Assembly: GCA_004558035.1 (NCBI GenBank)
Contig: SFEJ01000003.1
Location: 61,617-125,616, forward strand
Source: Opitutia bacterium
GTDB lineage: Bacteria > Verrucomicrobiota > Verrucomicrobiae > Opitutales > UBA953
DNA length: 64,000 nucleotides
Reading direction: 5' to 3'
In this document: piece after piece, positions 47,897 through 55,069 of the stretch
Layout: the number at the start of each line of letters is the position of its first letter
Numbering within the stretch: the stretch's first letter is position 1
Position numbers and translations under genes: made by a program
Notes under the pieces: model-generated
Database searches by the model: none
The model's input: the letters and a program-made list of their open reading frames with translations, nothing else
Told to the model about the DNA's origin: nothing

Positions 47897-48685
47897 TCAC
47901 TTGCGGGAACGCCGACGACGCGCCGCCGCCAGCGCGAGCGCGCCCAAGCCCGCCAACAGCCCGAACGCCGACGGCTCGGGAATGGCTGTTCCCGTCCAGG
48001 AAAGATTGTTCATTTTTCCGTTTATCCAAGTGGTACCAGTATTTCTCATGGCCAAGACAAATTTTCCACCCTTAAGCGCTCCATCATCCGTTTTCGCGAT
48101 TTGAGAGACGTCGAGGCTCAACGTTTGTGAAGAAGCGGTCGTAACGTTTTCCAACGCAAGCCGCTTCACATCGGAAGGTTTCGAAGACCCGTCCTCGAGA
48201 TAAAAAACAGCAACATCAAAAGAAGGATCTACACTCGTAAAATTCAGCTGCAAATCCGTTACAGAAGAAAGCTGCGCCGTCGTAATCTCATTCCAAAACA
48301 CGGCGACTGTTTCTCCTTTGCTTGTCGCCATAATACCGCCGATGGATGCCAAACCCGACTGAGCATCATATGTAATCGAAGGTTCATTACCAGGTTGTGG
48401 AGCTTGCTCTGAATTATTGTTGTAATACAACACCCCCGAAGACAGACTATCACCTACGCCCGGCTTCAATCCATAGTTCCAAACAGGTCCGAACCAAGAT
48501 TCCGTTTCGCTAAAAACATTGCCACTCGTCTCCGAAGACTTCCATTTGTCGTTAAAAATATCAGTTTTGAGAGTCGCGGTCTGATTGGATGTTCCGAAAA
48601 AGTTTTCTGCGACGATGGCTGTTTCCGCGTTGGCGAGAGCCGTTCCCGCGGCGAGGAGTGTGGTGATTGCGATGATGTTTTTCAT
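47897..48685 (-). CDS. PEP-CTERM exported protein with AT-rich core
   Basis: The 262-residue protein has a signal peptide (IIAITTLLAAGTALANA) and a PEP-CTERM tail (IPEPSAFGLLAGLGALALAAA then RRRRSRK), so it is exported and processed by an exosortase or archaeosortase-like system. The middle (about 40-225) is Ser/Thr/Asn-rich and probably all-beta; I do not recognise it. The central 600 bp are visibly richer in A and T and hold no word copy, while both ends match the local base style. This suggests a foreign middle joined to native ends, or a fast-evolving surface domain. Confidence 0.88.
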   Translation of the reverse strand: MKNIIAITTLLAAGTALANAETAIVAENFFGTSNQTATLKTDIFNDKWKSSETSGNVFSETESWFGPVWNYGLKPGVGDSLSSGVLYYNNNSEQAPQPGNEPSITYDAQSGLASIGGIMATSKGETVAVFWNEITTAQLSSVTDLQLNFTSVDPSFDVAVFYLEDGSSKPSDVKRLALENVTTASSQTLSLDVSQIAKTDDGALKGGKFVLAMRNTGTTWINGKMNNLSWTGTAIPEPSAFGLLAGLGALALAAARRRRSRK

Positions 48686-48720
48686 AAGCTCTTTTTAGGG
48701 ATTAATGTTGGGCGTATTAT

Positions 48721-49035
48721 CCCCGGTTTCCAATACCGGGGCAAGTCTGAATTTTCGACCACGGAAAACACGGAAAAGCACGGAAATTCTTCCCGCAAAG
48801 GCGCCAAGGCGCAAAGATTTTTAGAGAAATGACGCGGTTTTCACGGGAACGTCGTCCGAAATTCGTGAAAATTCGTGTCGATTCGTGGTTAAAGAACCTT
48901 CTTTGACTTCCGCTGACTTCGCGGTCGAAATCTTCGCGTTCTTCGCGTTGAAATCAAACTTATATTTATTTGTTTGCTGAAATGCGATGAATAAAGGGCT
49001 GTGTGGCGTTTACCCCCCGGTATTGGAAACCGAGG
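48721..49035. repeat. Spacer bounded by inverted CCCCGGTTTCCAATACCGGGG copies
   Basis: The left copy (48721-48741) and the inverted right copy (49015-49035, one mismatch) bound about 315 bp of the gene-free region 48686-49078. Each copy can itself form a hairpin (CCCCGGT...ACCGGGG). The interval has no reading frame, only phased micro-repeats and one word copy. It could be a small non-autonomous mobile element or two REP-like sites. Confidence 0.7.
48759..48953. repeat. Cluster of four phased micro-repeats
   Basis: Four different word runs follow each other: CACGGAAAA with period about 10-11 (48759-48786), GGCGCAAAG-type (48794-48817), ATTCGTG with period about 10-11 (48860-48888) and CTTCGCGTT with period about 10 (48931-48953). 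None codes. Strings of this type occur between genes in many Verrucomicrobiota and other phyla; their role is unknown. Confidence 0.75.
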
Positions 49036-49078
49036 GACAGGGGGCGTTCCCGCCGGAGGCGCCCGGGAGGCGTTCCGC

Positions 49079-50539
49079 TCACGCGAGGAGGCGGCGCATG
49101 ATTTCGTCCACCTTCGCGGGATTCGCCTTGCCGCGCGACGCCTTCATCACCTGGCCTTTGAGCACGTTGATGACGCGGTCGTTCCCGTTTTTGAAGGAGG
49201 CGACGGCGTCGGCGTTCTTCGGGTCGGCGAGCACGCCGGAGATCATCGCTTCGAGCTCGCCGGAGTCGGAGCTCTGCGCGAGGCCTTTTTCCTTGATGAT
49301 TTCCGCGGCGGATTTTCCGCCCGCCCACATTTCCGCGAACACGTCCTTCGCCTGCTGCTTGGAGATCGTTCCCGCTTCGACGGCTTCGACGAGCCCGGCG
49401 AGCGCCTCGGGGGAAATCCGGCTGTCGGCGATGGTCGCGTCCGTTCCCGCGGCGGCGATTTCGCGCAGGATTTCGTTCACGATGAGGTTCGCGGTGTGCT
49501 GCGGCGCCTTCGGGAACGCGGCGACGGATTTTTCGAAAAATTCGCACAGCGCGCGGTCGGGCACGAGCACGGAAGTGACGGTGTAGGGCAGCGCGAAGTC
49601 CGCCATGTAGCGGCGCTGGCGGTCGAAGGGCTTTTCGGGCAGATCCGCCTTGAGGCGCGCGAGCCATTCCGCGTCGAGCTTCACGGGCATGAGGTCGGGA
49701 TCGGGGAAGTAGCGGTAGTCGTGCGCGTTTTCCTTGGAGCGCATCGAATAGGTGTGCCCGGTTTCGGCGTTCCAGCCGCGCGTCTCCTGGACGACGGTTT
49801 CGCCGTTTTCGTAGGCGCGGATCTGGCGGCGGATTTCGAAATTGATGCAGTTGCGCACGCCCGTGAGCGAGTTCACGTTCTTCATTTCCGTGCGCGTGCG
49901 CAGCTCGGACGTTCCCGCGGGGCGCACGGACACGTTCGCGTCGCAGCGCAGCTGGCCTTTTTCCATGTCGCAGTCGGAAAGCCCGGCGGCGTTCAGGATC
50001 ATGCGCAGCGCGTTGAGCAGCGCGACGGCCTCCTCCGCGGAATGCATGTCGGGCTCGGTGACGATTTCGAGCAGCGTCGTTCCCGCGCGGTTGTAGTCGA
50101 CGAGCGAGGTCGTGCCGCCGTGCGTGAGCTTGCCGACGTCCTCCTCGAGGTGCGCGTGGTTGATGCGGATTTTCTTGTGCTCGCCCATCACGTTGCGCGA
50201 CGGTCCGGGCAGCTCGATCTCGACTTCGCCGGGACCGACGATCGCCTCGTCCGCGAGCTGCGTGATCTGGTAGTTCTTCGGGCTGTCCGGGTAAAAATAG
50301 TTTTTGCGCGACCAGCGGGAGATGCCCGGCATCTTCGCGTCGATCATCAGCCCGAACTTCATCGATTTTTCGACGGATTCGCGGTTCAGCACGGGCAGCG
50401 CGCCCGGGAGCGCGAGCACGGTCGGGTCGATCAGGCGGTTCGGCGGCTCGCCGAATCCGGCGGGCGCTCCCGCGAAGACCTTGCTCTTTGCCTTGAGCTG
50501 CACGTGAATTTCCAGACCGATGACTGCTTCGTATTCCAT
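49079..50539 (-). CDS. gatB: Asp/Glu-tRNA amidotransferase subunit B
   Basis: GatB is part of GatCAB, which converts misacylated Glu-tRNA-Gln or Asp-tRNA-Asn to the correct form. The ATG at 50539 (MEYEAVIGLEIHVQLKAKSK) gives 486 residues; the same frame stays open almost 3 kb further upstream, but this is shadow coding of the sulfatase region. Family blocks are LPVLNRESVEKSMKFGL, FYPDSPKNYQITQ, HLEEDVGKL near 138 and the C-terminal YqeY-type domain with KGQVMKASRGKANPAKV. gatA and gatC are not in the window. Confidence 0.97.
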   Translation of the reverse strand: MEYEAVIGLEIHVQLKAKSKVFAGAPAGFGEPPNRLIDPTVLALPGALPVLNRESVEKSMKFGLMIDAKMPGISRWSRKNYFYPDSPKNYQITQLADEAIVGPGEVEIELPGPSRNVMGEHKKIRINHAHLEEDVGKLTHGGTTSLVDYNRAGTTLLEIVTEPDMHSAEEAVALLNALRMILNAAGLSDCDMEKGQLRCDANVSVRPAGTSELRTRTEMKNVNSLTGVRNCINFEIRRQIRAYENGETVVQETRGWNAETGHTYSMRSKENAHDYRYFPDPDLMPVKLDAEWLARLKADLPEKPFDRQRRYMADFALPYTVTSVLVPDRALCEFFEKSVAAFPKAPQHTANLIVNEILREIAAAGTDATIADSRISPEALAGLVEAVEAGTISKQQAKDVFAEMWAGGKSAAEIIKEKGLAQSSDSGELEAMISGVLADPKNADAVASFKNGNDRVINVLKGQVMKASRGKANPAKVDEIMRRLLA

Positions 50540-50695
50540 ACCGTTGAAAAATTTTTGGCGGCGAGAATACGCTTTTCCCGGCGTTCCCGCGAGCGAATTC
50601 AAGGAGCGCCGAAAGTTCCGCGGGCGCCGGGCGTTCCCGCGCGGGGCGCTTTTTGCTCGCGGAGCGGAGGAAAGGCCTGTAATGTGTGCGGCACC

Positions 50696-52516
50696 ATGAA
50701 GACCTCGTTTTACCCTCTGACGGGCGCGATCGCGCTCTCCGCTTTCATCGTTCCCGCCGCGCGCGCCGCTGAGACCGCCGCGCCGACGCGTCCGAACATC
50801 GTCTACATCATGAGCGACGACCACGCCGTGCAGGCGATTTCCGCCTACGGCCATCCGATCTCGAAGCTCGCGCCCACGCCGAACATCGACCGCATTGCCC
50901 GCGACGGCGCGCTGTTCATGCGCAACTACTGCGCGAACTCGATTTCCGGGCCGTCCCGCGCGTGCATCATCACCGGCAAGCACTCGCACGCCAACGGCTA
51001 CATGAGCAACGAGTGGGGCTCCTTCGACAACCGCCAGAACAACGTCGCCAAGGTCTTCCGCGCGAACGGCTACAACACGGCGATCGTCGGCAAGTGGCAC
51101 ATTCCCGCGGATCCGACGGGCTTCGACTACTGGCAGGTCTTCCAGGGGCAGGGCCAGTACATCAATCCCGACATCTTCTGCGGGAACGCCGAGGGCCGCC
51201 TCCCGGGCGCGCAGTATCACCAGATTCCCGAAGGCTATTCGACCGAAATCGTCACGAACAAGGCGATCGAATGGATGGAAAACGGCCGCGACAAGTCCAA
51301 GCCGTTCTTCTTCATGGTCCACTACAAGGCGCCGCACCGCAACTGGATTCCCAAGGAAAAGAACTACAATCTCTTCGACGGCGTGAAGTTCCCGGAACCG
51401 CCGACCTTCTTCGACGACTACGCCGGGCGCGACGCCGCGCTCAAGCAGGACATGTCGATTCTGTGGACGTTCCGCTGGGCGGCGGACCTGAAGCTGTTCC
51501 CGTCGCGCGACCAGCATTCGCTCCCGCGCTGGATGTTCCCGCCGCACATGTCCGACGCGCAGTACAAAAAATTTATTCAGGCGTACGTGAAGAAGAACGA
51601 GGAGTTCTTCGACCGGAATCTGATGACGGAGAAGGAGCTCGCGAACTTCAAGCAGCACCACGACGACTACGTGAACCGCGAAGACCGGCTCGCCGCCGCG
51701 GACGCGCGCGTCGCCGCCGCGAAGACGGACAAGGAACGCGCCGCCGCGCTCGCCGACAAGGCCGCGCTCGAAAAGCGCATCGCCGCCGCGCCCGAGCTGC
51801 TCTCCAAAAACGCCGACAGGCTCCGCGAGTTCCAGAGCTGGGCGTATCAGCGCTACCTGCAGGATTACCTCGCGACGATCCGCGGCGTGGACGACGGCGT
51901 CGGCGAAATCCTCGACTACCTGAAGAAGACGGGCCTGGACAAGAACACGATCGTCTGCTACGCCGCCGACCAGGGCTTCTACCTCGGCGAGCACGGCTGG
52001 TTCGACAAGCGCTTCGCCTACGAGGAATCCTTCCGCATGCCGCTCATGATGTGCGGGCCGGGCATCAAGGCGGGCTCCAAAATCGAGCAGCTGACGCAGA
52101 ACATCGACTTCGCGCCGACGTTCCTCGACGCGTGCGGCATCAAGGCGCCGGCGGAGATGCAGGGCGTCTCGTTCAAGAAGCTTCTCGACGGCAAGATGCA
52201 CCCCGATTGGCGCAATTCGCTTTACTACCAGTACTACGAATTCCCGGCGGAACACAGTGTGCGGCGCCACTGCGCCGTGAACTTCCGCTCGCACGACGGC
52301 GCGGAGGACTGGAAGCTCGTCCACTTCTACAAGGAAGACGTGTGGGAGCTCTACAATCTCAACGCCGATCCGACGGAAATCCGCAACGTTTACGGCGAGC
52401 CGGGCACGGAAAACGTCACCGCGCTGCTCAAGGACGAAATGAAGAAGCTGCAGGCGCAGTACGCCGTGCCCGCGGAATATCTGACCAAGGGCGTTCCCGT
52501 CCACGGGAAGGAGTGA
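50696..52516 (+). CDS. Exported Ser-type sulfatase
   Basis: Sulfatases release sulfate from sulfated glycans. The 606-residue protein has a signal peptide (LTGAIALSAFIVPAARA), the metal site NIVYIMSDDHAVQA near residue 34 and the signature S-G-P-S-R (Ser84-Arg88), where Ser rather than Cys is oxidised to formylglycine. This type needs an anaerobic maturase, encoded at 36.5-37.8 kb. A Lys/Ala-rich helical insertion lies near 335-375. The second metal block is DQGFYLGEHGWFDKR near 423. The overall layout fits the S1 class; substrate unknown. A TGTAAT box is 12 nt before the ATG. Confidence 0.93.
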   Translation: MKTSFYPLTGAIALSAFIVPAARAAETAAPTRPNIVYIMSDDHAVQAISAYGHPISKLAPTPNIDRIARDGALFMRNYCANSISGPSRACIITGKHSHANGYMSNEWGSFDNRQNNVAKVFRANGYNTAIVGKWHIPADPTGFDYWQVFQGQGQYINPDIFCGNAEGRLPGAQYHQIPEGYSTEIVTNKAIEWMENGRDKSKPFFFMVHYKAPHRNWIPKEKNYNLFDGVKFPEPPTFFDDYAGRDAALKQDMSILWTFRWAADLKLFPSRDQHSLPRWMFPPHMSDAQYKKFIQAYVKKNEEFFDRNLMTEKELANFKQHHDDYVNREDRLAAADARVAAAKTDKERAAALADKAALEKRIAAAPELLSKNADRLREFQSWAYQRYLQDYLATIRGVDDGVGEILDYLKKTGLDKNTIVCYAADQGFYLGEHGWFDKRFAYEESFRMPLMMCGPGIKAGSKIEQLTQNIDFAPTFLDACGIKAPAEMQGVSFKKLLDGKMHPDWRNSLYYQYYEFPAEHSVRRHCAVNFRSHDGAEDWKLVHFYKEDVWELYNLNADPTEIRNVYGEPGTENVTALLKDEMKKLQAQYAVPAEYLTKGVPVHGKE

Positions 52517-52522
52517 GGCGCG

Positions 52523-53560
52523 ATGCCGTCCTTCGGCGATGAGGCTTCGGCGGCGGGAACGGGCTTTCCCGCCCGCGCGCCGCTCCCGCCGGGCGCGGAT
52601 CTCTGCCGCCCGCACCCGCAGTCGAAGGTCACCGTGCGCGATTTCTACGAATCCGCGCGGGACCGCCTCGAAATGGAGATCGTCGCGGGCGAGACCGGGC
52701 TCGGGAACGTCATCGGCGAAAAATCGCTGAACCGCCCCGCGCTCGCGCTCACCGGCTACTTCAAGCATTTCGGGAGCAGCCGTCTGCAGCTCTTCGGCGC
52801 GGGCGAAATCTCCTACCTCGCCGACCTGCGGCCGGAGACGCAGCGCGTCATTCTCGAAGAGATCTTCCGCAAGCGCATTCCCGGAATCGTCGTCTCGCGC
52901 GGGCAGCACCCGACGCCGTCGATGGTCGCGCTCGCCGACGCCTACGGCGTGCCGATTCTGCGTTCCCGCCTGAAGTCCAAGGACTTCACGGCGGAGGCGA
53001 CGATGCTCCTCGACCAGAAATTCGCGCTTCACGGCAACATGCACGGCACGCTCATCGACGTGCGCGGCGTCGGCGTGCTGCTGCGCGGCGAAAGCGGCGT
53101 GGGCAAGAGCGAATGCGCGCTCGCGCTGATCGAGCGCGGCTATTCGCTCGTCGCGGACGACTACGTGATCGTGCGCCTCGTCGGCGACAGCTCGCTGCTC
53201 GGCTCGGGCAAGGACGTCTCGCGCGGGTTCATGGAATGCCGCGGCATCGGCATCATCAACGTCGCGAGCATGTTCGGCATCCGCTCCGTGCGCCGCGAAA
53301 AGACGATCGACCTCATCATCTCCTTCGTGCCCTGGCGCGAAGGCATCGAGGAGGACCGCACCGGGCTCGAATCGCGCGAGCTCGAGATTCTCGGCCGCAA
53401 GGTGCCGCACATCCAGCTCGCCGTGCGCCCGGGGCGCGACATGGCGCGCCTCGTCGAAGTCGCGGTCATGGTGCACTCGCTCCGCCAGATGGGACACGAT
53501 CCCGCGGAAGAGTTCAACGAACGCCTCATCCGCATGATGAATCCCGAAAACGCGCGCTGA
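52523..53560 (+). CDS. hprK: HPr kinase/phosphorylase
   Basis: HprK phosphorylates and dephosphorylates a regulatory serine in HPr, linking carbon status to gene control; in Gram-negative bacteria it often works in an incomplete PTS. The 345-residue protein has an N-terminal domain with IPGIVVSRGQHP, the Walker A RGESGVGKSECALALIERG near residues 188-205, ADDYVIVR and the HprK signature MECRGIGIINVASMFG near 236. No ptsH or ptsI is in the window. The gene starts 6 nt after the sulfatase stop, so the two may be co-transcribed. The first 30 residues are Pro-rich and may be part of a longer leader. Confidence 0.94.
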   Translation: MPSFGDEASAAGTGFPARAPLPPGADLCRPHPQSKVTVRDFYESARDRLEMEIVAGETGLGNVIGEKSLNRPALALTGYFKHFGSSRLQLFGAGEISYLADLRPETQRVILEEIFRKRIPGIVVSRGQHPTPSMVALADAYGVPILRSRLKSKDFTAEATMLLDQKFALHGNMHGTLIDVRGVGVLLRGESGVGKSECALALIERGYSLVADDYVIVRLVGDSSLLGSGKDVSRGFMECRGIGIINVASMFGIRSVRREKTIDLIISFVPWREGIEEDRTGLESRELEILGRKVPHIQLAVRPGRDMARLVEVAVMVHSLRQMGHDPAEEFNERLIRMMNPENAR

Positions 53561-53617
53561 CTTCCGTCGCGCGCGTCGGATTTTTTCGGAAGCGGCGGGA
53601 ACGCCGCCTTCCCGTTC

Positions 53618-54937
53618 TCACGCGTTCGCGGAGGGCGCGGCGACGCGCTCCATGAGCGGGACGAAGTGGCGTTCCCGCTCGCCGACGTAAACCTGGCGCG
53701 GACGATAGATTTTCCCGCCCGGGCGTTCCGCCATCTCCTTCCACTGCGCGATCCAGCCGGGCATGCGGCCCATGGCGAAGATCACCGGGAACATGTTCAC
53801 GGGAATGCCGAGCGCGCGCAGGATGATGCCGCTGTAGAAGTCCACGTTCGGGTAAAGATTGCGCGACTTGAAGTAGGCGTCGTTGAGCGCGATGTCCTCG
53901 AGCCGGTGGGCGATCTTCAGCAGCGGGTCCTCGACGCCGATCGCGTCGAAGATCTTCATGCACTGCGCGTGGAGAATCTTCGCGCGCGGGTCGTAGTTCT
54001 TGTAGACGCGGTGACCGAAGCCCATGAGACGGACTTCGCCGGCCTTCGCGCGCTCGACGAATTTCGTGCCGTCGTCGCCGGATTCGCTGATCTCGGTGAG
54101 CATTTCGATGACGGCCTGATTCGCGCCGCCGTGCATCGGACCCCAGAGCGCGCAGACGCCCGCGGAGACGGACGCGAAGAGATTGGCGCCGCCGGAGCCG
54201 ACCATGCGCACCGTGGACGTGGAGCAGTTCTGCTCGTGGTCGATGTGCAGCAGCAGCAGCGTGTCGAGCGCCTTGGCGACGTCGGGGTGGATCTGCGAAT
54301 CCTCTCCCGGGTAGGAGAACATCATATGCAGGAAGTTCTCGCAGTAGCTGTATCCGCGCTTCGGATACGTCACGGGAAGCCCGTTGCGGTAGCGGTAGCC
54401 CATCGCCGCGAGCGCGCGCACCTTGGAGATGAGCACGGTCGTCGTGCGGTCGAAGTTCTCCAGGTCTTGCTTGCGGTTGTTGGACGAAAGTTCCGGATAG
54501 TAGCAGCCGAGCGCGTTGAGCATGGCGGAAAGGCCCGCCATCGGGTGCGCCGTCATCGGGAAGCCGGCGACCATCGTGCGCAGCGCCTCGTGAATGCCGG
54601 CGTTGAGCAGAATGCGGTTGCGGAATTCCTCGAGCTCCCGCGGCGTCGGCAGCTCGCCGTAAATGACGAGGTAGGAGCTTTCGATGAAGTTGGAGCGTTC
54701 CGCGAGCTCCTCGATCGGGTAGCCGCGGTAGCGCAGAATGCCTTTTTCGCCGTCGATGAACGTGATCGCGCTCTCGCAGGAGCCGGTGTTTCCGTAGCCT
54801 TCGTCGTAGGTGATGAAGCCCGTTTCCGCGCGCAGCTTGCGGATGTCCACCGCGTGTTCGCCCTCCGTGCCGACGATGACGGGGGCGACGTAGCCGCGAT
54901 TGCCGAAAGTGACCTTGATTTCTGATTTGTTCGTCAT
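53618..54937 (-). CDS. gltA: Citrate synthase (type II)
   Basis: GltA condenses oxaloacetate and acetyl-CoA. The 439-residue protein matches the hexameric bacterial type: LRYRGYPIEELAERSNFIE near 77, HIDHEQNCSTSTVRMVGSGG near 231 with the catalytic His, WGPMHGGANQAV near 265, GFGHRVYKNYDPRA near 308 with the second His, and DFYSGIILRALGIP with the catalytic Asp near 369. It is convergent with hprK. The upstream spacer has TTTAAA and AATACT as a possible promoter 17 nt before the ATG. Confidence 0.97.
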   Translation of the reverse strand: MTNKSEIKVTFGNRGYVAPVIVGTEGEHAVDIRKLRAETGFITYDEGYGNTGSCESAITFIDGEKGILRYRGYPIEELAERSNFIESSYLVIYGELPTPRELEEFRNRILLNAGIHEALRTMVAGFPMTAHPMAGLSAMLNALGCYYPELSSNNRKQDLENFDRTTTVLISKVRALAAMGYRYRNGLPVTYPKRGYSYCENFLHMMFSYPGEDSQIHPDVAKALDTLLLLHIDHEQNCSTSTVRMVGSGGANLFASVSAGVCALWGPMHGGANQAVIEMLTEISESGDDGTKFVERAKAGEVRLMGFGHRVYKNYDPRAKILHAQCMKIFDAIGVEDPLLKIAHRLEDIALNDAYFKSRNLYPNVDFYSGIILRALGIPVNMFPVIFAMGRMPGWIAQWKEMAERPGGKIYRPRQVYVGERERHFVPLMERVAAPSANA

Positions 54938-55069
54938 GGCTGAAAATTGCCCGCAGTATTCATTATTTCCGCGCGTTTTTAAATGTTTTTTTCGCGTGCG
55001 CCGCTCCGCTCCGGAACGCCGGAGGCGCGCCCGGAAATCGGGCGCGGAAAGACGCGGCGGGAACGCCTC

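Noticed and set aside
47800..49080. Integrated prophage or integron
   Set aside because: There is AT-rich coding sequence and inverted repeats, but no integrase, phage gene or attC-like array.
49079..53497. 1,472-residue open frame on the minus strand extending far upstream of gatB
   Set aside because: Only the last 486 residues are GatB. The rest mirrors the sulfatase and hprK genes on the other strand; GC-rich codon use leaves the opposite frame open.
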